A DNA stretch of 18,224 nt from Solirubrobacteraceae bacterium (GTDB taxonomy: Bacteria; Actinomycetota; Thermoleophilia; Solirubrobacterales; Solirubrobacteraceae), in the NCBI GenBank assembly GCA_016462625.1, contig JAEMSV010000075.1, positions 1-18,224 of the forward strand, given 5' to 3'. Under the pieces are notes generated by a model that was not told where the DNA came from, did not search any database, and saw nothing but the letters and a program-made list of their open reading frames with translations. Positions 9,496 through 16,622 of the stretch are shown here, piece by piece. Within the stretch, counting starts at the first letter, position 1, and every line of letters begins with the position of its first letter. A program made the translations under genes and the position numbers.

Positions 9496-11034
9496 TCACG
9501 ACGGCGCTGTGCACAGTCGCTCGGTCAGGGTACGGACAGTCTCGTACGCCTCGGGATCGGTGGCGATCCGCTCGCTGGCCCGCTTGCACGCATGCATCAC
9601 GGTGGTGTGGTTCCTGCCGCCGAAGGATCGTCCGATCGAGGGGAGGCTCTCGGCGGTGTGCTCACGCGAGAGATACATCGCGACCTGCCGCGGCCAGGCG
9701 ACGTTCGCGGCGCGGCTGGCGGAGATGAGCTGCTCGCGGGAGAGCCCGAAGAGCTCGCAGGTGGCGTCCTGAATCTGTTCGACGGTGGGCGGGACGCCGG
9801 GCACGAGGGCCAGGGGCGTCGGGGTGCCGCCGGCGCCGGGCGTGGGCCGGCGGGATTCGGGATAGAGGCCGTCGAGGACCTCGTGCGCGAGGTCGACGTC
9901 GATGGGGCGGCCGGTCAGCGAGTGATAGGCCACGACGCGGATGAGGGCGCCCTCGAGGGCGCGGACGTTGTCCGTGATGCGGTCGGCGATCACGGTGAGC
10001 GCCCGCGGATCGGCGAGTTCGATCGCGTCGTGCTGCACCCGCTTGCGGAGGACGGCGAGGCGGACGCCGTGGTCGGGCCGGGCGATCTCGCAGACCAGGC
10101 CGGCTTCGAAGCGCTCGCGCAGACGGTCCTCGAGCTCATCGAGGTCGTGCGGGAGGCGGTCCGAGGTGACGACGATCTGGGCGCCGGCGTCGTGGAGCGC
10201 GTTGAAGGTGTGGAAGAACTCCTCCTCGGTCCGCGCCTTGCTCACAAGGAACTGGACGTCGTCAACGAGGAGGACGTCGGCGCGGCGGAAGCGGCCCTTG
10301 AAGTCGTCCACACGGCCTGTGCGCAACGCGGCGACGAAGTCCCCGGTGAAGCGCTCGGTGGTCGTGTAGCGCACGGTCAGGCCGCCGCCGTAGGACCGGA
10401 TGTAGTTGCCGATGGCGTGCAGGAGATGGGTCTTGCCCACGCCCGGGGGTCCGTAGAGGAACAGCGGGTTGTAGGCCTGGCCGGGCAGCTCGGAGACGGC
10501 GAGCGCCGCAGCGTGCGCGAGCTGGTTCGACGCCCCGATGACGAACTGGTCGAAGTTCAGCTTCGGATTGAAGCGGTCGTCGATGTCGGCCAGCGGGGTG
10601 CGGTCGGCCGCCGGCCCGCCGCTCGGCGGGTGCTGGGGACGCGGCCGGGGATCGGAGGCCGAGGCGGTCACGAGGTCGACGGTCGCTTCGGGTCCGAGCA
10701 CGGCGGCTGTGCACGCCTGCAGGACGCGGGCGAAGCGGTCGGCGATCCACGAACGCATCGCGTCGGGGGCCTCGAGGACGAGCGTCGTGTCGTTCAGCGC
10801 GACGGCGCGCACGGGCGCGAGCCAGATGTCGAACGCCTGGGCTCCGACGGCGTCGCGGAGCTCGTCGCGGATGCGACGCCATGCGGCGTCGAGGGTGGGA
10901 TCGTGGGCAGGCGTGGGGGACTCCGGAGAGCAGGCGTTGCGTACTGATGGAGGGCCGTGAGGACCCGGGAGGGCGACGAACTTAGCACGGGCTCGGGGGT
11001 CGCGGGACGACTGTTCAGAACCGTGCCCGAGCAT
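9496..11034 (-). CDS. dnaA: Chromosomal replication initiator DnaA
   Basis: DnaA (512 aa from ATG 11034) binds DnaA boxes, forms ATP-dependent filaments and opens the origin. Domain I (DnaB/DciA contact) begins near residue 46 at [16 protein letters not shown] short proline-rich linker precedes the AAA+ domain, with Walker A GPPGVGKT (195-202) and Walker [10 protein letters not shown] (255-263). Domain IV ends with the DnaA signature [13 protein letters not shown] (471-483). The N-terminus is uncertain. There is no ATG, GTG or TTG between residue 1 and domain I, so a 45-residue extension of non-domain sequence is unavoidable unless initiation is non-standard. An in-frame GTG at 11064 has GGAGG only 2 nt away. 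Neither start has a well-spaced Shine-Dalgarno, and a leaderless ATG is possible. Confidence 0.96.
   Translation of the reverse strand: MLGHGSEQSSRDPRARAKFVALPGPHGPPSVRNACSPESPTPAHDPTLDAAWRRIRDELRDAVGAQAFDIWLAPVRAVALNDTTLVLEAPDAMRSWIADRFARVLQACTAAVLGPEATVDLVTASASDPRPRPQHPPSGGPAADRTPLADIDDRFNPKLNFDQFVIGASNQLAHAAALAVSELPGQAYNPLFLYGPPGVGKTHLLHAIGNYIRSYGGGLTVRYTTTERFTGDFVAALRTGRVDDFKGRFRRADVLLVDDVQFLVSKARTEEEFFHTFNALHDAGAQIVVTSDRLPHDLDELEDRLRERFEAGLVCEIARPDHGVRLAVLRKRVQHDAIELADPRALTVIADRITDNVRALEGALIRVVAYHSLTGRPIDVDLAHEVLDGLYPESRRPTPGAGGTPTPLALVPGVPPTVEQIQDATCELFGLSREQLISASRAANVAWPRQVAMYLSREHTAESLPSIGRSFGGRNHTTVMHACKRASERIATDPEAYETVRTLTERLCTAPS
9507..9516. promoter_or_regulatory. Palindromic DnaA-box-like site at the 3' end of dnaA
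   Basis: CTGTGCACAG is a perfect palindrome. Each strand gives CTGTGCACA, 7 of 9 to TTGTCCACA. It lies in the last codons of dnaA, close to the other origin motifs. As an isolated coding-region match it may be chance. Confidence 0.25.
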
Positions 11035-11057
11035 CCCCGCACACAGCGGAAAATGCC

Positions 11058-11066
11058 TGTGCACAA
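11058..11066. promoter_or_regulatory. DnaA-box-like site in the dnaA-rpmH divergent spacer
   Basis: TGTGCACAA is one base from TGTGGACAA. It sits within CCTGTGCACAACC (11056-11068), nearly repeated upstream of gyrB. The position between divergent dnaA and rpmH suits dnaA autoregulation. A weaker TGTGCAAAG follows at 11104-11112. Confidence 0.45.
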
Positions 11067-11098
11067 CCTCCGGACGGCTTGCGCACCGCGGAGTGGAC

Positions 11099-11104
11099 TA
11101 CCCT
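11099..11104 (+). promoter_or_regulatory. Possible rpmH -10 element
   Basis: TACCCT lies 10 bp before the rpmH ATG, which has no Shine-Dalgarno at normal spacing. Together these suggest a very short leader. No good -35 is visible. Confidence 0.25.
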
Positions 11105-11114
11105 GTGCAAAGCC

Positions 11115-11249
11115 ATGAAGCGCACCTACCAGCCCAAGAAGCGCAAGCGCGCTCGTACCCACGGATTCCGCCAGCGGATGCAGACGAAGGCGGGCCGCGC
11201 TGTCCTGAAGCGCCGCCGCGCCAAGGGCCGCAAGAGCCTGACCGTCTGA
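11115..11249 (+). CDS. rpmH: 50S ribosomal protein L34
   Basis: L34 (44 aa) is a tiny, very basic protein of the large ribosomal subunit. The sequence opens [19 protein letters not shown] and closes with the Arg/Lys-rich AKGRKSLTV, an essentially canonical L34 of normal length. It starts the plus-strand block rpmH-rnpA-yidD-yidC-jag, the classic gene order beside bacterial origins. The stop is followed 11 bp later by rnpA, and the TGAGG at its end serves as the rnpA ribosome binding site. Confidence 0.97.
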   Translation: MKRTYQPKKRKRARTHGFRQRMQTKAGRAVLKRRRAKGRKSLTV

Positions 11250-11260
11250 GGCCGGTCGCG

Positions 11261-11665
11261 GTGGACCAGCTGCCGCCCCGGATCGCCACCCCTCGGAAGC
11301 CGAAGCGCGGGCGTCTCTCGCGCAGCGCGGAATTCGAGCGGGTGTACCGCCAAGGCCGTTCCCACGGGGGGCGGTACCTCGTGCTGCACGTCTTCCCTCG
11401 CGATGCCCGCGAGCCGAGTGACGATGCGCGCCTCGGCCTGTCCGTCTCACGGAAGGTCGGCGGCGCAGTGGAGCGCAACCGCGTCAAGCGGCTCCTCCGT
11501 GAGGCGTTCGCGTCCGAGGCCGGCCGCGTGCCCGCCGATTACGACGTCGTGGTCGTCGCGCGCCCCGGAGCGCTCGAGCTGTGCGACCGGGACGGCCTCG
11601 AGGGGGTCCGGGCCGCGCTGGTCGAGCTGCTCGACAAGGCGGGCCTGACCGCGGCGGACTCGTGA
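11261..11665 (+). CDS. rnpA: Ribonuclease P protein component
   Basis: The RNase P protein (134 aa) assists the catalytic RNA in trimming 5' leaders from pre-tRNAs. The N-terminal RGRLSRSAEFERVYRQGR and the RNR-type motif KVGGAVERNRVKRLLREAF (65-83) are diagnostic. Start GTG 11261 is chosen because GAGG, overlapping the rpmH stop, lies 9 nt upstream and because the longer open frame would run through rpmH. The stop overlaps the yidD start in GTGA (11662-11665). Confidence 0.95.
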   Translation: MDQLPPRIATPRKPKRGRLSRSAEFERVYRQGRSHGGRYLVLHVFPRDAREPSDDARLGLSVSRKVGGAVERNRVKRLLREAFASEAGRVPADYDVVVVARPGALELCDRDGLEGVRAALVELLDKAGLTAADS

Positions 11666-11922
11666 ACGCAGCGCGCCGCGTCGCGGTCGCTCCGATCCGG
11701 CTCTACCAGCGCGTGATCTCCCCGTTGATGCCGCGCCGGTGCAAGTACGAGCCCACCTGCTCGCACTACGCCGAGCAGGCGATCGAGCGGTACGGCATAC
11801 TCCGCGGGCTCGTGTTGGCGACGTGGCGGGTCCTGCGCTGCAACCCGTTCAGCCACGGGGGCTACGACCCCGTCGAGTCCCAGCGCCTCTTCTCCCGTCC
11901 CCCGCGCCCCGCGCGGAGTTAG
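11662..11922 (+). CDS. yidD: Membrane protein insertion efficiency factor YidD
   Basis: YidD (86 aa) is a small membrane-associated protein thought to aid YidC-dependent insertion. The whole family signature is present: IRLYQRVISPLMPRRCKYEP, then TCSHYAEQAIERYG, then RVLRCNPFSHGGYDPV, including the three conserved cysteines. The GTG start overlaps the rnpA stop by 4 bp, and yidC begins 4 bp after its stop, so the three are co-translated. Confidence 0.95.
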   Translation: MNAARRVAVAPIRLYQRVISPLMPRRCKYEPTCSHYAEQAIERYGILRGLVLATWRVLRCNPFSHGGYDPVESQRLFSRPPRPARS

Positions 11923-11925
11923 CTC

Positions 11926-12879
11926 ATGTTCGCCAACATCTTCCAGCCGCTCATCGACATCTTCGAGCCGATCCTCGTGGGGATCCACGGGGTCGTCGGT
12001 TCCTGGGGCTGGGCGATCGTCGTGATGACGGTCCTCATCCGGAGTCTCCTTCTGCCGCTCGCGGTCAAGCAGTACCGCTCGATGCGCGCGCTGAGCGAGC
12101 TGGCCCCGGAGATCAAGAAGCTGCAGGAGAAGTACAAGGACGACAAGCAGCGTCAGCAGCAGGAGATGATGAAGTTCTACCAGGAACACAAGGTGAATCC
12201 GTTCGCCTCGTGCCTGCCTCTGGTAGCGCAGATCCCGGTCTTCCTGTCGCTCTTCTACCTGCTTCAGCAGGACCTGAAGATCGAGATCTGCGGCCCGCAG
12301 CTGCAGGAGAAGGGGATCATCTCCGCGACCGACGCGGTCCTAAACAGCGCCGCGCTGAAGGCGACGAGCTGCGGCTCTCTGAACCCGCCGGGCGATCCGG
12401 AGAGCTTCCTGTTCATTCCGGACCTGACGGCGAAGGCCACGGGCACGGTCCTGATCGTGCTGATCGTGCTCTACGTGGGGTCGCAGCTGCTGTCGAGCAT
12501 CCTGATGCCGTCGACGGTGGACAAGACGCAGCGCATGATCTTCCTGGCTCTGCCCTTCGTGTTCGTGCCGTTCATCATCGGCTTCCCGGCCGGCCTGATC
12601 CTCTACTGGATCACGACGAACCTTTGGACCGTCGGGCAGCAGACGGCACTTCGCAAGATCTACGGCGCACCCAAACCCCCGCCAGACGGCGAGGGCGGCT
12701 TGTCGGGCCTGTTCAACCAGTTGCGCGGCGACGCTGCCAAGCCCGCCGCGGCGACGGCGGGCGCCGGAGGTAACGGAGCGGCGAAGGGTGGAAGCAAGGC
12801 CGCCGTGGCCACAAAGCCCGCGGGCCCGCCACCGGCATCGCCCCGAAAGAAGAAGAAGCGATCCGGGAGGCGAAAGTGA
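11926..12879 (+). CDS. yidC: Membrane protein insertase YidC/OxaI
   Basis: YidC (317 aa) inserts proteins into the cytoplasmic membrane alone or with SecYEG. It is of the short Gram-positive type without the large periplasmic domain. Predicted membrane spans are at about 23-47, 93-113, 172-194 and a long hydrophobic stretch 204-237 that probably holds two. The groove arginine is R39, in VLIRSLLLP. Residues 50-92 form the charged cytoplasmic hairpin, and C122 and C149 in the extracellular loop could form a disulphide. The tail is Ala/Gly/Pro-rich and ends RKKKKRSGRRK, a basic ribosome-binding type tail. GGAG lies 7 nt before the ATG. The stop overlaps jag. Confidence 0.97.
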   Translation: MFANIFQPLIDIFEPILVGIHGVVGSWGWAIVVMTVLIRSLLLPLAVKQYRSMRALSELAPEIKKLQEKYKDDKQRQQQEMMKFYQEHKVNPFASCLPLVAQIPVFLSLFYLLQQDLKIEICGPQLQEKGIISATDAVLNSAALKATSCGSLNPPGDPESFLFIPDLTAKATGTVLIVLIVLYVGSQLLSSILMPSTVDKTQRMIFLALPFVFVPFIIGFPAGLILYWITTNLWTVGQQTALRKIYGAPKPPPDGEGGLSGLFNQLRGDAAKPAAATAGAGGNGAAKGGSKAAVATKPAGPPPASPRKKKKRSGRRK

Positions 12880-13340
12880 GCGCTGCGGCTGTCGCGGTCA
12901 AGCAGGTCGTGGAGTCCGTGGCCAAGGCCTTGGACCTCGCGGGACCGGTCGAGGTCAACGAGACCGAGGGAGAGATCGTCGCGACACTGCACGGCGAGGA
13001 TCTCGGCCTCTTCATCGGTCGCCACGGCTCAACGATCGACGCGGTGCAGCACCTGGCCCAGCGAGTCGCCCAGAAGGCCGGCGACAGCGAGGCCCGCGTG
13101 GTCGTCGATGCCGAGGGCTACCGCGAGCGCCGCCGGAATGCGCTGGAGCGGCAGGCGGACCGCGCGGCACATGACGCCGTGCGCTCGAAGCGGCCGGTGG
13201 CGCTGGATGCCATGACGGCGAGCGAACGCAAGCTCGTGCACGAGTACCTGCGCGAGAACGTCGAAGTGGACACGTACAGCGAGGGCGACGAGCCCGATCG
13301 CCATCTGGTGGTCGCCCCGGCGACCACGCCAGCGGGCTGA
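12876..13340 (+). CDS. jag: RNA-binding protein Jag/KhpB (KH and R3H domains)
   Basis: This protein (154 aa) binds RNA and in other bacteria acts with KhpA on cell elongation and division. It has a KH domain with the loop GRHG at 48-51, in GLFIGRHGSTIDAVQ, and a C-terminal R3H domain, with R118 and H122 in SERKLVHEYL. The N-terminal Jag domain of firmicute versions is absent; the short form is common in actinobacteria. GTG start, GGAGG 5 nt upstream, 4-bp overlap with yidC. Confidence 0.93.
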   Translation: MSAAAVAVKQVVESVAKALDLAGPVEVNETEGEIVATLHGEDLGLFIGRHGSTIDAVQHLAQRVAQKAGDSEARVVVDAEGYRERRRNALERQADRAAHDAVRSKRPVALDAMTASERKLVHEYLRENVEVDTYSEGDEPDRHLVVAPATTPAG

Positions 13341-13341
13341 C

Positions 13342-13368
13342 GTTTCACGTTTTTCTCCCCGGTGAAAC
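13342..13368. other. Split parS-like palindrome
   Basis: GTTTCAC (13342-13348) and GTGAAAC (13362-13368) are exactly the two arms of the bacterial parS core, normally contiguous as TGTTTCACGTGAAACA. Here 13 bp (T-rich then C-rich) separate them. It lies between jag and the LAGLIDADG gene, about 1.2 kb before parA. It might be a decayed or non-canonical ParB site, or simply a weak hairpin; the T-run is in the loop, so a terminator is unlikely. Confidence 0.4.
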
Positions 13369-13378
13369 AATCCCGGGC

Positions 13379-13732
13379 GTGACGACAGATCGTGATCGCG
13401 GCCTCCTGGCCGGCATCCTGCTCAGCTCCGGTTCCTTCGGCGGCGATGGCAAGCAGCCTCAGGTGACGCTCCGGATGCACACGCGGCACGAAGCGCTGCT
13501 GCAGTGGATGGTCGAGCAGGTGCCTGGGAGTCGCCTCTACGGGCCGTACCACCATGGCGACCGCTCGTACTTCCAATGGATGGCTCGCGGCGACGCGCTC
13601 GTCCACGAGCTCTTGCCCGTGCTCGAGGAGACCTTCTCACCGGACCTCGACGAGCCCGCATACGAGCGGTTGCAGGACATGACCGGTCGATATGCCGAGG
13701 CGATCGCGCGCTCTCGGGAGCGTCGGCGATGA
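13379..13732 (+). CDS. LAGLIDADG-fold protein lacking the catalytic acid
   Basis: The product (117 aa) looks like a single LAGLIDADG homing-endonuclease-type domain. The motif helix reads LAGILLSSGSF (10-20), then QVTLRM at about 28-33, a helix with HEALLQWMVEQ, then SRLYGPY (51-57) and YFQWMARG (64-71), and a terminal LLPVLEE helix. This matches the beta-hairpin layout of the family. However the two acidic positions of LAGLIDADG are L15 and S17, so metal-dependent cleavage is not expected. It is probably a domesticated nucleic-acid-binding protein. The GTG start has no Shine-Dalgarno, and AACAAT 7 bp upstream could drive a leaderless mRNA. The stop overlaps rsmG in ATGA, so the two are translationally linked. 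Role unknown; family assignment is by pattern, not search. Confidence 0.75.
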   Translation: MTTDRDRGLLAGILLSSGSFGGDGKQPQVTLRMHTRHEALLQWMVEQVPGSRLYGPYHHGDRSYFQWMARGDALVHELLPVLEETFSPDLDEPAYERLQDMTGRYAEAIARSRERRR

Positions 13733-14448
13733 CCGCGGAGTCTCGCCTGGAGGCGCTTGTCGCGCGGTTCGGCCTCGATCCGAGTCTGGTCGGTCCCCTC
13801 GGGGCCTACCTGGAGCTGCTCGCCAATGACCCGACGGCGCCGACCACCGTCACCGATCCGGCCCGCGCCATCGACGAGCACCTGGCCGATGCGTATGTGG
13901 CCCTCGAGCTTCCGGAGGTCCGCGACGCCCACGACCTCGCTGACCTTGGTTCCGGCGCCGGTGTTCCGGGGCTCCCGCTCGCGCTCGCGCTCCCGGGCGC
14001 GCGCGTGTCGTTGGTCGACAGCCTCGAGCGCAAGGGCGCCTTCATGCGCCGCGCGGTCGAGGTCACGGGCGCGACGAATGTGGACGTCGTCGTCGCCCGG
14101 GCCGAGGCATGGCCGGAGGGCGTCGGTGCCCATGACGTGATTCTCGCCCGCGCCGTCGCACCGCTGGCAGTCCTGGCCGAGTACGCGGCGCCGCTGCTGC
14201 GGGAGGGAGGGTCGCTCGTCGCTTGGAAAGGGCAGCCCGACGCGGAGGAGCACGCGGACGCCGAGTTCGCTGCGGAGGTGCTGGGCCTCGCCTGGGAGGA
14301 GCGGCATGCGGTCACGCCGTGGAAGGGCGCCAAGCGGCTCAGCCTGTACGTCGCGCGCAAGATCGCGCCCACGCCCGATCGCTTCCCGCGCCGGGAGGGG
14401 ATGGCGCGCAAGAAGCAGCTGCGCGCGCCGTCCGCTGGCGCGAACTGA
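13729..14448 (+). CDS. rsmG: 16S rRNA (guanine-N7) methyltransferase RsmG
   Basis: RsmG (formerly GidB; 239 aa) uses S-adenosylmethionine to methylate N7 of G527 in 16S rRNA; its loss gives low-level streptomycin resistance. The SAM-binding loop is DLGSGAGVPGLPLA (72-85), followed by the acidic VDSLERKGAFMRRA and the conserved ARAVAPLAVLAEY near 140-152. The ATG overlaps the preceding stop by 4 bp, and GGGAG lies about 9 nt upstream. The C-terminal extension after about residue 208 is basic (MARKKQLRAP). Its position before parAB is the usual one. Confidence 0.95.
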   Translation: MTAESRLEALVARFGLDPSLVGPLGAYLELLANDPTAPTTVTDPARAIDEHLADAYVALELPEVRDAHDLADLGSGAGVPGLPLALALPGARVSLVDSLERKGAFMRRAVEVTGATNVDVVVARAEAWPEGVGAHDVILARAVAPLAVLAEYAAPLLREGGSLVAWKGQPDAEEHADAEFAAEVLGLAWEERHAVTPWKGAKRLSLYVARKIAPTPDRFPRREGMARKKQLRAPSAGAN

Positions 14449-14486
14449 CACGCCCGACGCGCGATTCCCCGCACATTGCGCGCGGA

Positions 14487-14506
14487 ACCGTTCGTCCTCG
14501 AACGGT
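14487..14506. terminator. Hairpin between rsmG and parA
   Basis: A perfect 8-bp stem, ACCGTTCG (14487-14494) with CGAACGGT (14499-14506), closes a TCCT loop, 38 bp after the rsmG stop. It has no T-run. It may end the rsmG transcript or be a regulatory site 28 bp before the parA -10. Confidence 0.45.
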
Positions 14507-14534
14507 CGGGCACCGCTCCGACGCGAGAGGCGGC

Positions 14535-14540
14535 TACGCT
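14535..14540 (+). promoter_or_regulatory. Start-proximal -10 element of parA
   Basis: TACGCT ends 8 bp before the parA ATG, with no Shine-Dalgarno between, the arrangement of a leaderless actinobacterial mRNA. The wider CGGCTACGCT resembles CGGCTATGCT before the last gene of the window. Confidence 0.45.
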
Positions 14541-14548
14541 GGCCGCGC

Positions 14549-15304
14549 ATGGGCTCGGTGTACGCAGTCGCCAACCAGAAGGGCGGGGTCGGGAAGACCA
14601 CGACCGCCGTCAACCTCGCGGCGTGCGTGGCCGAAGCGGGCTACCCGACGCTGCTCGTCGACGCGGACTCGCAGGCGAACGCGACAGTCGCGCTCGGTCT
14701 CCCGAAGGACGGAACCCCCAGCCTCTACGAAGTGCTGATCGGCGAGGCCGAAGCAGCCGACGCCCTCCGGCCGACCGAGGTACCGAACCTCCAGATCCTC
14801 CCCGCGAGCCCCGATCTCGCGGGCGCGAATGTCGAGCTGCCGCGCCGTGAGCGCTCCGAGGGACTCCTGCGCGACGCGCTGGCGCCGATTCGCGACCGAT
14901 TCGCCTACGTCTTCCTCGACTGCCCGCCGTCTCTGGGCCCGCTGACCGTCAACGCGCTGGTCGCCGCCGACCGGGTGATCGTCCCGGTTCAGACCGAGTA
15001 CTTCGCCCTAGAGGGGCTCGCGGGCCTGCTCGACACGCTCTCGCTCATCCAGCGGGAGCTCAACCCGCGCCTGACCGTGGCGGGGATGCTCCTGACGATG
15101 CACGACGGGCGCACCCGACTGGCCCGCGATGTCGAGGCCGAGGTGCGGACGCACTTCCCCGATCTGGTCTTCGACACGGTCATCCCGCGGAACATCCGGA
15201 TCAGCGAGGCCCCGAGCTTCGGCCGGCCGGTCATCCACCACGATCCGCACTGCGTCGGCGCCGACGCGTACTTCGAATTGGCCAAGGAGGTCGTCGCCCG
15301 ATGA
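14549..15304 (+). CDS. parA: Chromosome partitioning ATPase ParA (Soj)
   Basis: ParA (251 aa) is a deviant-Walker ATPase that binds the nucleoid and moves ParB-parS complexes to segregate origins. The deviant Walker A is KGGVGKTT (11-18) with the signature lysine K11. The second motif is LLVDADSQAN (35-44), and Walker B is YVFLDCPPSLG. The ATG at 14549 is chosen for its fit to the family N-terminus and to the upstream -10; GTG 14558 would cost 3 residues. The chromosomal type is short, without a DNA-binding N-terminal domain. It overlaps parB in ATGA. Confidence 0.95.
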   Translation: MGSVYAVANQKGGVGKTTTAVNLAACVAEAGYPTLLVDADSQANATVALGLPKDGTPSLYEVLIGEAEAADALRPTEVPNLQILPASPDLAGANVELPRRERSEGLLRDALAPIRDRFAYVFLDCPPSLGPLTVNALVAADRVIVPVQTEYFALEGLAGLLDTLSLIQRELNPRLTVAGMLLTMHDGRTRLARDVEAEVRTHFPDLVFDTVIPRNIRISEAPSFGRPVIHHDPHCVGADAYFELAKEVVAR

Positions 15305-16191
15305 GCAAGTCCAGGGGCATGGGCCGCGGCCTCTCCGCGATTCTCGCCGTCTCCGAAGAGGGTGCGGCCACGGCCGACGAGCTCCGCGAGCTGCCCGTCG
15401 AGCTGATCAAGCCGAACCCCAACCAGCCGCGGCGGAACTTCGACGAGGCCGCACTTCAGGCGCTGGCCGACTCCCTGGAGTCGCGCGGAGTGCTCCAGCC
15501 CGTCCTCGTGCGTCCGGTCGCCGGTGGCACCTACGAGCTCGTCGCGGGCGAGCGCCGCTGGCGAGCGTCGCAGCTGGCGGGCCTGGAGCAGATCCCCGCG
15601 CTGGTGCGTGACCGCGACGACGCGCAGTCGCTCGAGGTCGCGCTCATCGAGAACATGGCCCGCGAGGACCTCAACCCCGTCGAGGAGGCCCGCGCCTGCG
15701 CCGCCCTCGTCGAGGAGCTGAGCCTCACGCGCGAGGAGGTCGGCCGCCGGGTCGGGCGCAGCCGGGTCGCGGTTTCGAACCTTCTGCGCCTGCTCGACCT
15801 CCCCGACGAGACGCTCGAGCTGCTCGAGCGTGGTGAGCTCGCCGAGGGCCACGGCCGGGCCCTGCTGCTGGCCGAGGACCACGCGGATCGCCGCCGGCTC
15901 GGCCGGACCGCCGCGGCGGAGGGCTGGTCGGTCCGCGTGCTCGAAGACCGCGCACGGGCCGCAAACGAGTCGCCGGCCGCGCCCAGTGCCCGCCGCGCAA
16001 CAGCCACCGGTGGGCTGCACCCCGACCAGGCGGCCGCGGCGACGGAGATCGCCGATGCTCTCGGAAGCGCCCTCGGAACCGAGGTGCGGGTCCGGCCGCG
16101 GGGGACGGGCTACAAGGTCGAGCTCGCCGTCGCGGACGTCGACGAGGCCCTCGCGCTGGCCGAGCGGCTCGGTGCACGCAGCCCCGCGTGA
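15301..16191 (+). CDS. parB: Chromosome partitioning protein ParB (Spo0J)
   Basis: ParB (296 aa) is a CTP-dependent clamp that loads at parS and slides on DNA to form the partition complex. The N-terminal CTPase domain carries GERRWRAS (83-90) and ENMAREDLNPVEEA (117-130). The parS-reading helix-turn-helix is at about 142-168 (LTREEVGRRVGRSRVAVSNL). A low-complexity linker near 220-240 leads to the C-terminal dimerisation domain (about 245-292). The ParA-stimulating N-terminus, MSKSRGMGRGLSAIL, is typical. Translationally coupled to parA. Confidence 0.96.
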   Translation: MSKSRGMGRGLSAILAVSEEGAATADELRELPVELIKPNPNQPRRNFDEAALQALADSLESRGVLQPVLVRPVAGGTYELVAGERRWRASQLAGLEQIPALVRDRDDAQSLEVALIENMAREDLNPVEEARACAALVEELSLTREEVGRRVGRSRVAVSNLLRLLDLPDETLELLERGELAEGHGRALLLAEDHADRRRLGRTAAAEGWSVRVLEDRARAANESPAAPSARRATATGGLHPDQAAAATEIADALGSALGTEVRVRPRGTGYKVELAVADVDEALALAERLGARSPA

Positions 16192-16215
16192 CCCGCGATG
16201 CGGGGCCGCTATCAT
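16188..16215 (+). promoter_or_regulatory. Promoter of tRNA-Ile
   Basis: GTGACC (16188-16193, overlapping the parB stop) and TATCAT (16210-16215) are 16 bp apart. The tRNA begins 12 bp after the -10, a normal distance for a short 5' leader. Confidence 0.5.
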
Positions 16216-16226
16216 CGGCTGCCCTC

Positions 16227-16300
<74 letters not shown>

Positions 16301-16304
16301 TGAC

Positions 16305-16330
16305 AAGGCCCGCTCCGGCGGGCCTTTCTC
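16305..16330 (+). terminator. Intrinsic terminator of tRNA-Ile
   Basis: AAGGCCCGC (16305-16313) pairs perfectly with GCGGGCCTT (16318-16326) around a TCCG tetraloop and is followed by TCTC and then GTT. It starts 5 bases after the tRNA. It is the clearest rho-independent terminator in the window. Confidence 0.88.
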
Positions 16331-16352
16331 GTTCCCGCGGCCGATTTGCCGG

Positions 16353-16607
16353 CTACCGGCGCCGTCGCCCGAACCGCGGGCGCGCCGGCCGCTGGCCCAC
16401 CGCGGGCTCGGCAGGGCTTCCAGCCGGCCGAGGCGCATCCGGGTCCGCGGGCTCGGCCTTGCTGAGCGGCCAGATCGCGGTGTCCCGGACGGGAGCGCCT
16501 GTTGGTCGGGGGCGGTAGGGCATGAGCACAGTGTCGACCTTGCGGCAGACGGCCTTGGTCGCGGCCGATGCCGTGGAACTGTCGTGTTCGTGACACGCCC
16601 CGGGCAT
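16353..16607 (-). CDS. Possible small basic protein, unrecognised
   Basis: An open frame of 84 codons on the minus strand fills the gap between the tRNA terminator and the FAD protein gene. It would start at ATG 16607 (MPGACHEHDS) or at ATG 16523 (MPYRPRPTGAPVRDTAIWPL), and ends in a Pro/Ala/Arg-rich tail, RPRFGRRRR. Third codon positions are mostly G or C, as in real genes here, but most open frames in such DNA share this. No Shine-Dalgarno, domain or membrane segment is visible. The same frame stays open into the antisense of the FAD gene, a warning of chance. Apart from this frame I see nothing in the interval 16331-16587. Confidence 0.25.
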   Translation of the reverse strand: MPGACHEHDSSTASAATKAVCRKVDTVLMPYRPRPTGAPVRDTAIWPLSKAEPADPDAPRPAGSPAEPAVGQRPARPRFGRRRR

Positions 16608-16616
16608 CCATAGGCT
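16590..16616 (+). promoter_or_regulatory. Promoter of the FAD-dependent oxidoreductase
   Basis: GTGACA (16590-16595) and TAGGCT (16611-16616) are 15 bp apart, slightly short. The ATG follows the -10 by 6 bp with no room for a Shine-Dalgarno, which implies a leaderless transcript. Confidence 0.45.
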
Positions 16617-16622
16617 TCGCTG

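Noticed and set aside
9592..10947. 451-codon plus-strand open frame opposite dnaA
   Set aside because: Shadow of dnaA; Gly/Asp/Val/Glu-rich translation with no recognisable fold.
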